The translations under genes and the position numbers were made by a program. Source: Siderastrea siderea (lineage: Eukaryota; Cnidaria; Anthozoa; Scleractinia; Rhizangiidae). From it: a stretch of 64,000 nucleotides of DNA. The DNA lies in contig OZ034970.1 of the NCBI GenBank assembly GCA_964030785.1, positions 16,868,911 to 16,932,910 on the forward strand. Reading direction: 5' to 3'. The notes below the pieces were generated by a model. The model was given only the letters and a program-made list of their open reading frames with translations. It was not told the origin of the DNA and ran no database searches. Shown here piece by piece: positions 12,345 through 26,200 of this stretch (position 1 is the stretch's first letter; each line of letters begins with the position of its first letter).

Positions 12345-12405
12345 CTCCCAACGGAAGTTGAACCCTTGACCTTCCATGTGCGGGTTGAGTCCATTAAGCT
12401 ATGGG
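12345..12405 (-). repeat. tRNA-like SINE head remnant
   Basis: Read on the minus strand, AGCTTAATGGACTC resembles a degenerate A box and GGGTTCAACTTCC a B box with about 30 bases between, as in tRNA-derived SINEs. No acceptor stem can be drawn with confidence, so it is not called a tRNA gene. Confidence 0.35.
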
Positions 12406-13891
12406 GGCTCGTGAGGAGCAAGGCCATATAGCTAGGTTTAAATGTGACACAGGCCTGCAGTACTGTAAGGCTCAATAGTGGCAAGTGCTAAATCTTATGG
12501 CACACCGCCAAAGTCGACTGCTTAAATCGATGCTCAGCGGGGTCTAGAAAGTCCATAACTTTATCTTGTTGTTGGCAGTATGTACCTTGCCTTCCGGGTA
12601 CAGTCAACCCAACTTCTAGCTCTAGTAGCTGCATCAAAATGCCCCAACGAGGCTAAGTCAAATTGCGTAGACTTTTCTTTGGCCAATTTGAAGTAATTTA
12701 GTGCGAGTTGGGCGTGGGAGTCCTTTCTGCATTTGCTGCTTGTGTGTTGTTGCTTGTCTCTTGTCCTTCATTGTTACCTGTAGATGTTCGAACACTCCCA
12801 CTGTAAGAGCATTCAACAACGAACCAAGTCTCCTTGCAACAATCATTTTACTATAAAAGATAATCTCTTGTGTTTAGTAATCTTCTGGAACCTACAAATA
12901 CGGTTTGCGAGAGGATTTACCCATGGTGTTACGTAACTTACCACTTGTGCCTATCAATTCTGCTGGTGAAATCTTGGGCATATCCAAGGCTTTCCGAGTA
13001 TCAATATTGTGCTGCTTTACGACGAACTCTTTAAAAAAACGCAACAGAAAGCAGGGGTCGATCGTGATGATTTTGTTCGCTTTGCTGGTACTTCTGTTTC
13101 TACCCTGGTTGCGTCTTGATCCACTCGTCAACACGGACCACATCCACTCAGAACATTACTTTTTTTATCGAGTGGAAGGCATATGTTCCTCAGTTGGAGA
13201 ATGCTTGTTCCCGCTGACATCTTTTTACATTTTCTTTGCAGCTTTGCCTTGAGCATTTTGTTCCTTTAAGGTGTCTGAACACAGTTTGCGTGCGCTCTAC
13301 GATTTGTACTGCTGACGTGACTAAGCGCGCGCACAAGGCTTTGACAAAAACAAATCGAAGCAAGCATGGCGCCTGTACAGCGATCATTTCATTTTGTTCA
13401 ATGAAGATTGTGCAAGTTATTTTTCCGTCTTAGCAATCAAACAGTTTGTTATGTGTCAAAAACGTTTGTTTTTCAATGTATTAGAGGTATTACTTTAGAA
13501 AATACCCTGCTTTTCTGGGATTGTTTGTATGAATCGAGAAATATCGAGAATCTTGTCAAATACAGCGCATGCGCCGTAAACCAGAAAATTGTGACTGCAC
13601 GATTTAGTGGAAATGCACTGATTTCTATGGAACCGCTCGTTAGAATTTCGTGAAATTTGGTAGAATAATAGTTCAGAACACGCTTAACTCGCCTGCAAAC
13701 AAAAATTGAAATCTGACGGGAGGACATGTTCAGAAAACGTTAAAATGCAAAACACAAAATAACAGAAGATCTCTATGTCAAAATTTCACAAGAACAGTGT
13801 CAATAGGCCAGTATCTTTATAAGTTTTCTAGAGACAAAATGATGGAAAAAATCTAACGACTGGATTTTCTGAAAATAAATCAAACCCATTA

Positions 13892-14721
13892 TTAAGGTGT
13901 TTCGACACAGTTTTTTTGGGACCATACCTCACTTTTTGAATTGGCTCTTAGACAGCCTTCTCCTTGTCAGATCAACGTGAAATTTGCAATACTTGTTGGT
14001 TTGGATTGAACTTTAGCGTGGTTTACATTTTGTGAAAATCGATATTTCCATGACAACGATAAACAAAAATCCTCAAAAACAGTAAAATTGAAATTTTGCG
14101 CGATCTAGATTTCACTTTGAAAAGCAAATACCAACATATTAAACTGTGGTGTGTGGCAAACAAAATATATAAGAACAAAAAAATTCTGTATGTTTGTTTT
14201 GAAGTAAATCGCAAAAACACTTCCAACCTTAGTTTTTCCATAATAATAGTAAATGCACCGAAAAATAATCAATGCTTTCATAAAATGGCTAGAAAATACT
14301 GTTAAAATATGTCTTATACTTACTATTTTACGCCTAGAGAGTTTTGTTGAAACTGGTGTTCGCGATCTCGCAAAAACTAAGGTTGAAAATGTTTTTGCGA
14401 TTTACTTCAAAACAAACATACAGAATTTTTTTTATTCTTGTATATTTTGTTTGCCATACACCACAGTTTGAGATGTTGGTATTTGCTTTTCAAAGTGAAA
14501 TCTGGATAGCACAAAATTTTAATTTTACTATTTTCGAGGATTTTTGTTTACCGTTGTCATGGAAATATCGATTTTCACAAAATGTAAACCACGCTTAAGT
14601 TCAATCCAAAACCAACAAGTATTGCAAATTTCACGTTGATCCAACAAGATGAAGACTGTTTAAGAGCCGATTTAAAAAGTGAGGTATGGTCCCAAAAAAA
14701 AACGGTATCGAAACACCTTAA
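13892..14721. mobile_element. TTAA-flanked foldback MITE, ~345-bp arms
   Basis: The segment begins TTAAGGTGTTTCGACAC and ends with the reverse complement, GTATCGAAACACCTTAA. Arms of about 345 bp (13892-14240 and 14370-14721) are inverted copies throughout, around a ~130-bp loop. TTAA is present once at each border. The open frames inside are mirror images of each other and not host genes. Confidence 0.75.
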
Positions 14722-15371
14722 GGACGTTCGCGCCAATTGTTTCTGCGCATTCTTACTGCGCACGCAATTCACTGCCACGTCATGCATTGAGCGCGCGCGC
14801 TGTTGAAAAAATGTGGAGATATATTGCGCTAGTGGGCACTTTAATATCTATGCACGGGTTTAACTCTCTTAAATGTTCGGTGACCCCATATTTTCTTTTG
14901 ATAGATCACTTTCTTTGTCGATTATCTACGTTTTGTGAAAAATTAAAGAAAATCTGTATTGTAGAAGTTTAATTTTTTTCAACTTTTCTGCCCTTGCATC
15001 ATCGAATTCTACTATTATTGAAGCTGCACGGTGTTCGTTAAAGTCGATCTTAGAGGTTGAATTTAACTAAAAGGATGACACCGGTTCAAATTATTTACTT
15101 AACAGACCCACTTAAGTAAAATTTTACTAAGAAAGTGGGTCTACGGCGAATCATTTTTAATATTTTTCAACTAACAAGCACTGAGGCCATGTCGAGTTAT
15201 GAGGGCCGATTTGTCAAAATTGGGGTAGTTTTTGACGCGCTTTATTTCGAAAACGAAGTCGGTGACCCCCCAATTTTTTTCCATTTCTGACATAGGTAAC
15301 TCATTATCTGACTGTAGCCAAAGTATGAAAAAAATCTGTATTGTAGAAGTTTTTCGCGCGAACGTCCTTAA
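14718..15371. mobile_element. TTAA MITE with GGACGTTCGCGCC ends, copy 1
   Basis: Begins TTAAGGACGTTCGCGCC and ends GCGCGAACGTCCTTAA. A second copy of the same family is at 48921-49600 and matches across both subterminal regions (for example ACTGCGCACG, GCCACGTCATGCAT, AACTCTCTTAAATG, GTGACCCCCCAATTTTTTT). It shares the TTAA at 14718-14721 with the neighbouring element. An internal stretch (AATCTGTATTGTAGAAG) occurs twice, at 14948 and 15331, so this copy carries an internal duplication. Confidence 0.75.
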
Positions 15372-16341
15372 ATGCTGGTTTACTACCAGCTGTGTTACCA
15401 TGGCAACGGTACCTAGTCCAATAAAACATATCAAAATATAATCTTTTTTAGTTGAACTTTCATCTTGCCAATTTTGGCTGGCCAACTGCCAGTGGTTTAA
15501 AATAACGATGAATAACGCATAGTTACCAGAAAACTGTGTTTGGTCACCTTAAGTAAGATCGTGGACATCCCAGAAAACTTCAGAGCGAGACCAAAAGGAT
15601 CTTAATCTCTATGTACATCTTTATGTTTTCACTGCTAGCTTATCAACCTGTCGCATTTTTATTAGACGAATGGTGGGGGAAACCCGCATCAAGTATTTGT
15701 GGTAAATGAATAATGAGCTCTTCTCCCTTGCCAAGAAATATGGCTTAACTTGATTATCTTTCTTAACTTGGCGTCGTTATATATTTTACACCTGCCATGC
15801 TGCACTGACGTAATTACCGTTTTGGTCTTTTGAAAACGAAAACTGAACCTGAATTGGTTTGAAAATTCAAATCGCTTTATTTTTCAGCTTTAAAACTTAA
15901 ACGTGAAATTATAGTTGCCCGAGAAACTGCACACACCTCACGCGAGTTACACGTAGGTTGATACATATTTCCTAGGTTTCTCGTAAGAAATCAAATTGTT
16001 AATTATTCAAAAAAAAGCTAAGAAAAGCTTGAAGCGTCATTCTTGGAAATTGCTAAAAATAGAAAGGTTTTAGAAAGCTGGAGTGTAGCGTTCGAGTATT
16101 TTGGAACGAGGCTCGAAAACATGATTCATCAGATAAATGCAGGCTGAAGACCATAACAAACGTGTTTAGTGAAACTAGAAATCGCGTTGATAACGTCATT
16201 ATAAAGGGTAATTAGTCAGTGGCCATAAAAAAAAAATAATGATTTTTCTTATTTATTTCTAGAAACACGTTTAATTTTTTATAAGACTCAGTCTTTTCAA
16301 GAGAAAGAGATCCCTAGCCTTGGCCGGTAATTGCTGGGAAA

Positions 16342-19300
16342 ATGTCACAGGTAGAAAAAATGTTTCAACTAAGCTTATTTTTTGCAGTTGTTCCGTACCT
16401 ATCATACCAGAATCAACACATAATACAAGGAAATCGTAGTCTGAAGCGAGCTTTTCATCAACATGGCGTATCATATGCAAATTTCGCAGTTAACAAATTC
16501 CAGTATCTTCAAGGATCACTTTTAGACTCTTCTTGTGAAGTGGATAAACCAAGCGAATGTGCTCTGGCCTGCGTCAATAATCCACCGTGTTTTTCTTTCA
16601 ACTTTGCTTTGATGCCGAATGAAAAGAAAAAGTTGCGATGCGAGCTGTTGAGCGAAGATAAGTATAGAAGTCCCAACAAACTTGTCCTCTCACAGCAGTT
16701 TCATCACTACAGCATAAAGGTAAATAGGTCCTGCAGTGATAGAGTAGCAGTAGTAGTTAAATCAGGAGGGTACTGGGCAAGGGTACCAACTAGAAAAGTT
16801 GCAGTTGTTAGCACAAACAATTGAGAAGAATCTGAAACACTTTCAGCTGTGATTTCACAGCTTTTAAAGGCGATAGCTGAGAAGGGATAAAACTTTAAAT
16901 TTGGTTGACAAACAAACGTATTTTCTAAACAACTTCAGTGAGAAATATCTCTGCATGTCAGGTGACATGGTGAATTTAACTGAATGTGTTACTTTAACGC
17001 TCGGAAAAACCATAAGGAATGATAACAGCTTTGCAATGTTACGGCCAACCGATCCCGAAACGAGGATACCTGTGCTCATGTTGAAAAATAATTAATAACA
17101 ACTGCCAGCAAAATTTCTCAGTATTGCTAAAAATATAAGTAAACGTTTTTTTATTTATTTATAGTTGCACATAGTTAAACCTTGAAAAGGCTTTCAGTTA
17201 TTCAGTTATTCTCCAGTTTACAGCTTATTTTCTAGGCCCTCAATGTAAATAAGCGTTGAAAGAGGATTCTAAATACCCTACGCACACAATTCATAAATTT
17301 GGTGAAATTCTTGTCACCCTAACTGGAAATACAGTGTAGGCTAGAACACCTAAATAATTACGAGCACCGCTAATTTTAAAAACCAGCTACAAAAGCAGGC
17401 ACTGGTAATAAAACTAGTAATATATTAAAACTGTGGCGTCGTTAACACAAATTAATATTAAAATGACAATAATTCAATTTCAACTAAAGGGGCAACTAAA
17501 ACGGCTCTCATTCAGTTAACACAGAAACGTGTATAATCTCAAACAATTGGAAAAAGTTTTGGATCACTGTTCGGTTTTCAAATGGGTAAGCTCAGTACCA
17601 TACATTAGCATTTGATTTTAGTCATCAATAGTTTCATAGGTATCTCATAAAGTTCTAGACATGTCATTCACTGCCACTATTGAATTGTTTCACAGACACC
17701 ATGCTCAAGTAACCCATGCAAAAACGATGCAACTTGTATCCCAAATTACGAAGAGGACAAATACCACTGTGCTTGCGCTCCGGGATATACGGATTCTTAT
17801 TGCATGACAGGTGAACGAAGTGGCTGTTATAATTATGTTAAACGATGACCTTTAAATCTGTATTCTTAAAAATTTCTTAAGTTGTATTCAGGTCCAGTTG
17901 AGTAGTCTATAGCTATATACTTCGTTTTGGGCAGAAAAGTCTCCAAAGAGCAACTTTACAAATAGTATAGATGACAAAGAATCAAATACTATTGATAGGG
18001 GTTTTATTTCGGTTAACGTTCCACTCATCATTGAATGTGTAGTTTTGTTTCATTTTTTATGCCCGTTAACATAATACGCGGTTTGTGGCGATAGTGTTAA
18101 CTGTGTACATGTAGTTAGAGCCTGTCACAATTATCAATACTAATTAAGGACGGTGCCTACTAATAGAGATGTATTTTTGCAAAGGTTATGTCTATGTGGA
18201 AAAGTAGAGCCTAGCAAGGGTTATTGGAATCCAAAAAGGAAAATGTGGGTAACCACGCATTTTACAGAGATACATAAGCAGTCATAATTCTAAAAAAGCG
18301 TTAAAATACAAAGAATGTATGGCAATTTTTTTCCGAATTTAAGCTCAATTATCTCTGAAAAATTCGTGGTTAGCCCCAATTTTCTTTTTGCATTCTGACA
18401 ACCCTTGCTAAGATCTACTTTTTTCACATCGTCATAAACTGCGCAAAAATGTTGTTGTATCAGTGGGCAACTAAGAAACCCGAATATCCGGTGATGCGCA
18501 GAACAAAAGGAGGAGCCGTCCTTAAGGTAAAAACTCGAGTCCCGTTCCTGCAACAAGGATTAAATACAAGTTTATTTACAGCTTCAGAGTCCTTTTTCTT
18601 ATTTCTATCAAGATGTGTTTCGTTTTGCTCTGTGGCATTCCGGCTTTTGTAATTAAAAGTTGTATTTCTGTTAAGATCATCCGAAGACAGAGAAAACTTG
18701 ATTTCTTTTTTCAATTTCGAAGTCGACGAAACAATATTTTCAAAAAAATGTTGTTAAGACGGGCCTGCATATTAATGAATTATTTGGTTATGAAAAGTCT
18801 GTCATAAAGTTCGGCCCTTTGATTCAATTCACACACTTGAAATCTAGCTCATATAAAGAGAGAACAAATAAAGCTGAAATCTACACTGGGTTAATTTTGT
18901 CGAATCAAACCATTTAGCGGTGAAAACAACCTTAGTCTTCCACAAAATATTTTATATGAAACATTATTCAAAAAAACCTTTAACTCCGGGCGTTTAGTTG
19001 GGCACAGGGGACCCTCGCATCAAATATGTAGACCATGTTTGATTCGGTACGGCGGCCATTTTAAATAATTCCGGCGCTGTCATCTTTTCGAGGTCTGGGA
19101 CCGAGAGACCTTCGGAAACCGTTCGTGAAAAAAATGGTAAATGCAATTATTTAAAGTGGAAGTGCACTTAGCTAATACCGACTAGTTCACAGGCACTCCA
19201 CTGAAATAATCATGAAACAAATGATCAAATTAAACATAAAGAAGGTTAAAAACCCCAACCGGCGGGAGGCAAACCATTTGGCTATTTGTTCGTAAACTCT

Positions 19301-22300
19301 AAGAAAGAGACAAGGGATGAAACTGGAAGGAGAGCCCTCAAATATCGTGGAATTACATAGTTAAATCTCCTTCGTAATTTCATAAAAAATGGGTTTGTAG
19401 GAAGGTAAGGTGTTGAAATAATTATCTAGGGGCAAATTTTGTCAGAATATTTGCCAATGTCACGTGTTTTAATGTCGTTTTCTAAATACTTGATTTCGTA
19501 ACATGTCTGCCACCATCAGGGCGCCACTGAAGTGTGAAATTCGAATACCTGATTAACAGAAGTAGAAAGTTCGTACGTTCTGATTCAGTGGTGCGTTTAA
19601 AATGCAACGTTTTTTGGTGCAAGGCACACTCAATTCCACGTGAGTTGAGACCGTTTTCAGTGGATTCTCGGTGTGCGATCGGAAAATCCGAAAACATCCG
19701 AGCTTCTTTACTCTCCCCAGACCTCGCAAAGATGACAGCGTCGGAATCATTCAAAATGGCCGCGAACAAAAAAAGTAAGCAAACTAAAATCTTTTACTCG
19801 TGTCTACACTTGATGTGGGGGCCCCTGTGGTACGGTTGGGGATCACCTTTCGACAAGTATTCACGCAAATTCATTTCTTGCTGTCTTGTAATTCAGAGGT
19901 TTAATTCTAGCAACCTACGCCTGTTTGGTTTAAAGTTCTTGCGGGTTTTCATTTGTGCTATATGTATTTTTGGTACTCCAAAAACAGAAAAATGTTTAGA
20001 ATTCAGTAGCTCTTGAACCTTGTGGCTCCGGTTAACCCCAGCTTGTAAGGGCCCGTCTTTGATCAGAACTGCAAGTGCTTTTTTTTTTTTTGTATGTTTG
20101 TTTGCTTGTTTGTTTTCGTACACAGAGACTTTTGAGTTAAAATTTAGTTATAACCCTTAGTTTTATAAGCCTTAGTGGGTCATGTTAAAATACAACTATT
20201 ATATGATTTTGATTACAATTTTGCTTCAGTTTTACCCTTCCCTAATATAAGCTCTGTAACATGCAAAGAAACCACCAGCACTTTTTAATTTATCAAGCAA
20301 ACATTATTATGGGGAAAAAAGCTTAAACCATTCGTGAATTCATGACTTGGTTTTCGCGCGTCTTGTTGGGCTTGGCAGTAGCTACATGTTTTTCTTGTAC
20401 TTACACACATTCCACTTACAAGAATTATTGAAACTATTTTATTAATAACTGTTTTTGCATGCTTTTAGATATCGATGAATGTTCAAGTCAGCCGTGTTTA
20501 AATGGCGGTACATGTACAGATCAGGTCAATAAGTATGTTTGCATCTGTCGAGTGGGATATACAGGAATTAACTGCCAAACAGGTCTGTCCAATTTATCAT
20601 GCTGCCTCGACATATTGGATACTATAAAAACAGATAGCAAAAGTTTCAGTGAAGAAGGAAAATCAATAAAATTGCCAATTTTATTGACAACGTCAGATGG
20701 TTTGACGTTGTTAGTAATTTAGACTGAGATTTTATCATACTCATGATTTCCTTCTCTCTCTCTCTCTCTTTTTTCTTTTTTTGTTTTGCTTCGCTTTACG
20801 AGAGAGAGTATCCGTCATTTCAAAAATGTACTTCCAACCAAAATACTTTCATTGACCTATTGATCAACCTCTCTCTAAGCAACGCCCTGTAACTGTGTAG
20901 TTTTAGATTTCCATTCCCACATAAAGTTTCTTCAAACTAGAATCTATCGATTAAAGAAAGTATACAAATACTCTTCCTTCCTACCTCTAAAATGGCCATT
21001 TTCTGTATCCTTGAATTCCGATTCTTGTCATTGTCAGTACGTCTGTATGATTAGCAAACCAATTTATTTTGGGGATTGGGAGATTAAGCAAATATGAGTG
21101 ACGTACAAAGGCAGGCAATGTTGATGTTGCACCATGTATTGGGGCTGCCCGCACAAGCATTTTCCCTCGCGTATCACTGTATGAATACCTTTGCCTCAAG
21201 TTCCAATGGATTCATTGTGATTTGTGTATTTACATTTCTCGTGGTTGTTTAGATCCTGATACACTGGAAAATTACTTTATTAACAACTGGTTTTCCATGG
21301 CTTTCAGATATCAATGAATGTTCAAGTCAGCCATGTTTAAATGGAGGCACTTGTACAGATCAGGTCAATAAGTATGTTTGCACATGTCAGGTCGGATACC
21401 TAGGAAAAAACTGTCAAACAGGTTTGTTCAAACTGTTGAGTTTTGACATTGCCTTATACTTCCTTGTTGTTTGTTTGTTTGTTTGTTTGCTTGCTTGTTT
21501 GCTTGTTTGTTTGTTTGTTTGGTTTTTGCCTTTTTCCTTGTTTGTTTGTCTGTCTGTCGGTGTGAGGAAACAGAAATGAACAAAATTTATGCTAAGTTAT
21601 CAGCAAGTGTACGTGATTTAAAAAACAAGTTACAGATAATTGCACCTTGCTTTACAAAGCTACAATGTAGTATGAAACACGTGAAAGTTCCCTGGGGGCT
21701 CCCCCAGGGCAGCTTTTATCCTGGCATGGCATTTGCTCTTAGTGGCGGATACAAAACTTCGTGGCAACGGGGGTCGATGGGATCCCAGTGCAAAACAAAA
21801 ATAAAAAAACCTTCCTAAATTTTAAGTTTTAAGTTTCTACTTAAACGCTAGGCAATTGCGTGTTTCGTAGCTCAGTATGGACCGGAAGGTTCTGCTAGTT
21901 CGGCAACTAATGTACCGGTCAAATTGAAGCTTCAACATCCCCCCGGGCAAACCCCGGGCATTTGACTGTGCATTGTGCCCGGGGAGGGGGGAATTTGAAC
22001 GTTGCCTTGGAAGGGTGGGGAATTTGAACCAGATTTATCTCTTGTTCTAGCGTAATATGTCCTTGAGTTTTTTCGTTTTTTGCAGGGTTTGACGGATTTC
22101 CAAGATAGAATTTCGCCTTTGTTAGTGAATAACGCTCTCAAAACGGTGTTTAAAAGAAGTTTGAAGGTGTCATTGCGGCATATCTCTCTCCGAAAAGCGT
22201 GAACAGTGTTTGATTGAAGAGGAAATTTGTCTTTGAGGAAAGGTATCTCAGTACTAATGGGTGGGGCATTTGAACGGCTATTTTGCCCCGAGGGGAGGGA

Positions 22301-23167
22301 ATTTGAACAAGCCAATCTTCAAAAGTTCAAATGCCCGGGGGGTTGCCCAGGGGGTTGCCCAGGGGGTTGCCCGGGGGGGGGGTGATGTTGAAGCTTCAAT
22401 TTTACTGGTACATAACTCTGCTTTGTCAATTCAAAACATCTTTAAAAATCGAAGGTAAATTGCCGTGAATCACGAAAACCACTTGCAACGCACAAGGTTG
22501 TTGCAAATTGCAGTTGTCATCACCCCAGAAATCCCAGCTAATCGAAGTTCAAATGGATATTAATCCATGAGATTTATTAAGTTAATTAATCTGCTCGATT
22601 AATATCGGTAGTCGATGATCAGTAAACGATAATCACACCAAAATGCCCTTCCTTAGAACGATCATCATCGATTGTCATCGATTTTATCAACTCGCATCGG
22701 ATTCCGTCGACAGAACGTATCTCCCCGTTGGCCGCGCCATTTCATTTTATCCTCGCACGGGAGTTGTCATGTTAATTGACATGTTAGATAGGAGTCCTTA
22801 TCTGTTTATTTTGCAAGCGTGAGCGTCTCAAGCGGCGTCATGAACAAGATGATTAACGGTTTTATACGCTGACGCGCATCCCCGTTACAAATTATTTCAA
22901 CAGAGGACACGAGCCGTCATTGCAACAGTAAACACATCGTTGGTGATTTCAGTGCATGCGCGTGCCGCAATGATAAATAAGATTGCAAATTATCGGACCA
23001 CTAGCTTATTTATAGATACATATCAAGAGTTTCAAAGTTTGTATTTATTTTAAAAAATGCCTTTGTCTTTCTATGTATAAAGCTTTTTCCCTGTTTCGTT
23101 GCCGTATTAAGACCAGTGGAAGATCACGTCAACATTCAATGGACAGCGTAACGAGAGTCTTATGGAT

Positions 23168-23215
<48 letters not shown>

Positions 23216-26200
23216 TTTAACCAGGGAGCCCACTCGCCTTGGCGGTTTTCAGTGGGGCCCTGCAAATTATAATAAAAATTAAAATTAAAAACTAAGAAAA
23301 GAGATAAAAATTGATATTACAATATAAAACTAATTTTAAAATACTTTGAAATTATATTATTTATTCATTACGTATACTAATCGTTGAAAAATCACAAATG
23401 ACGTTCATCGATTGCCGATATTAATCGATTAATTAATATCGATTATTATCGATTTTCATCAATGATTGGTTTCATCAATTAATTACCATGGCAGAAACCT
23501 CATCGAAAACCGCCTGTGTAAACTTCAGAACTGATTTTCCATTTTCTTCTTTAGCATGCCTGGCGTCTTTAGGAATGCAAAACCGTAGAATAACAGCAGC
23601 CCAACTATCAGCCTCCTCTCAGTGGGATGGGTACCATTCTCCCGACCGCGCGAGGCTTCACAAACAGAGAAGCGGAAGCTACAGGGAGTCTTGGTCAGTG
23701 GGAGATGGACAAAATAACATATATCAGTGGATACAGATCGATCTGAGGATTAAGACACGTGTAACTTACGTGGCGACCCAGGGCAGAGTTGAGTCCAGCC
23801 AGTGGATAACATCATATAGATTATATTTCAGCGACGATGGAAGCTCATTCCAGGGTTTCGTGCAGCAAGGAAAAAACGCAGTTAAGGTAGTTTACGTTTC
23901 ATATGTGTGAGTGCTGCGTGCTTTTTTTTGAAAAGTCTTCTCGTGTGTACTCACTTCTTATGTACCCATTTGGTGGTTCATTTCCTGATTTCCAAGATGT
24001 GACACTAAATGAAGGTATTATTCATTGATATTTATTGATTTAGTTGTGAGGACTGAAAATTGATCGCTAACAACTCGTCATCGACAGGAGTCCTTCATGA
24101 ACCATCCTAGGTACATCGAAGCTCGTTACAAAGAACTAACCTGCAACATTTACTGGTAGTTGTTGAAACGATGGCACGAAGTCTTTATAACCATTTTTGT
24201 TGATTTCGGCCCTGCATTTTCTTTGTAGCCTACGACATTTTTCAAACCCTGCAGTTGCAATTTTTCCCTCTTTCGTATTCTACTTTGTGGGGCTTCCTCA
24301 ACCTAGTACTTAAATGTTCTCTTTCGGGCGAGCGCAAAGTACGGGTTAGCGCCTGGGAACAGGTCGTTCGGCGACGTCGTTAATTTTGCGCCAAGTAGAG
24401 AGAGCAGGAAGGTAACGTTTAAGTACTATGCTGGGGCTTGTCAGTTTCAGGGATTGTTTATTTTCATAAGTGCGCTACTCTCAGGGAGTTGTTACTTTGG
24501 GAATTTTGCGGGATTTTAAAACAATGCCTCATGTAACCGAAATTGACCTCCGTGTTTTTTCCAGGTGTTTAACGGCAACAGTGATGGTGGGACGGTTGTA
24601 AAACATGCTCTGGTTCCACCAATCAATGCACGATACATCAGACTGGCACCGACAGGGTGGCACTCGCATATTTCCACAAGAATGGAACTCTACGGATGTC
24701 TTGGTATTTAACTCTCTTACGTTGAATCTCCCAAGAGATATCGAGTTCAAAGTGGCTGAAAAACACTCCAAATTAAAAAAACAATGCTTCATAGGAAAAA
24801 TGCTGTTCATTTTAGTATTTCCTTTACAAACTCAAATTTGGAGCCACCTTGTACAAAAAATAACCAGCCAAACTGATTGCAAGGCTGGAACTACAGGAAA
24901 GGGACAAATTTAATAGGCTGATTAGAATTACCGTTTTCTATGCTGTAGTGCCTGCCTCAGTTGCTGGTGTATCACGTGCAGGAAAATGGTGCTCAATAGC
25001 TTTGATTTAAATGGTCACACTTTGGAATTTCATCAGCATCTCGGTTGCACTGCTCAACGGCTAACATTTGAAGGGTCACACTTAATCATTCGTTAGAACC
25101 ACCTTGTACAGCACAGTAAACAGTACTCCAGGAAAGTACTGCTCAGTAGCTTTCATTTAAATGGACACACCTTAAAAATTCACCCACAGACTCAAATGTT
25201 AGAACCACCTTGCACAGTATGCTAATTATTGCAACAAGAAAGTTTTGCATATTTAAATGGTCAAGTGTAATTGAATTAGGATCTAGCTAACTTCTTGTGT
25301 CACGGTTTGACTCTAAAAATCCACGTTTTTGCCGTCAATTGATGAAAGTTATTATTTCTTCAGACATTGAAACTCCACTCGAAGTTTAATGTTGATTTCA
25401 CATTTTAGTAAATTTCTTTTTTATTAATTTTATTTGCAGAGGACATGCAAGCTCTTGGAATGGAAAGCGGTGCCATAGCAGACTCGCAAATCTCCGCTTC
25501 TTCAGAATTTGATGTGTATCATGGCGCCAAAAGAGCAAGGTTACACACCATAGAAACCTCAGCACAGGCCATAGGTAGCTGGTCAAGTCTAACAAGCGAT
25601 ATGAATCAATGGCTTCAGATCGATATTGGCGAAGCCAAAACTGTAACACACATTGCTACACAGGGAAGAAATGTCTACTCTCCTGCACAATGTGTAACGA
25701 AGTACAAGTTGCAGCACAGTGACAATGGAGTGACGTTCCTGTTTTATAAGAGGGAAGGGCAGTCTTCGGACGCGGTAAGCACTGCCGGTGTAAGGCGGGG
25801 TCTGGGGTAAAAGGGGGAAATGGTCTGGGAGACCATTCCCCTAAATCCGCCGTTGAGTACACCTCTTACAGCATAGTGAAAAATGCCACTGGAAAGTTCT
25901 GCTCAGCTAGTCTTCATTTGATTAGCCACACTTGCAGTGTTAGAACCACAGGAAAGTACTCCTCAAAAGTGTTAATTTCAGTGGATGCACATTGGCAGGG
26001 TTTGTTCTAGAAATTGGGCTATAGAAAGTGGACCTCCCTCAGAGATTTTAGAGTAGGGGGGAGGGGGTGCAAACTTCATCTTTCTGTGCTCTTTATCCCC
26101 GGTTCCCGCCTATTTATGCTTGACAGAAGCCCATGGCTCCCGCCTCTTTGCGCTGTTTTGGTCGGAACATATTATGCAATATTACAGATATTTTTCCAAT

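Larger units (their letters stand above)
13266..15552. mobile_element. Outer TTAA-flanked element containing two nested ones
   Basis: The left end at 13266 (TTAAGGTGTCTGAACACAG) matches the reverse complement of the right end near 15552 (TTAAGGTGACCAAACACAG), giving ~22-bp terminal inverted repeats with TTAA on each side. Inside sit the elements at 13892-14721 and 14718-15371. TTAA target duplications are typical of piggyBac and Kolobok transposons; no transposase remains, so it would be non-autonomous. The ends match less well than those of the nested elements, so this outer call is less certain. Confidence 0.5.
9978..16341. other. Repeat-rich interval between carbonic anhydrase and PAN/EGF/discoidin gene
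   Basis: No host exon is supported. The interval is mostly mobile-element sequence: a large inverted-arm element (10497-12288), a SINE-like remnant near 12345-12405 and a nest of TTAA-flanked elements (13266-15552). Open frames of 60-115 codons in this interval have no recognisable domains; several fall within the inverted arms and are therefore duplicated. The first exon and promoter of the downstream gene may lie in 15560-16341, where an acceptor (TTTATTTCTAG) ends at 16261. Confidence 0.55.

Noticed and set aside
12905..13252. 115-codon plus-strand frame with a hydrophobic stretch
   Set aside because: No domain, no paralogue, and it overlaps the border of a TTAA element; length is within chance for this base composition.
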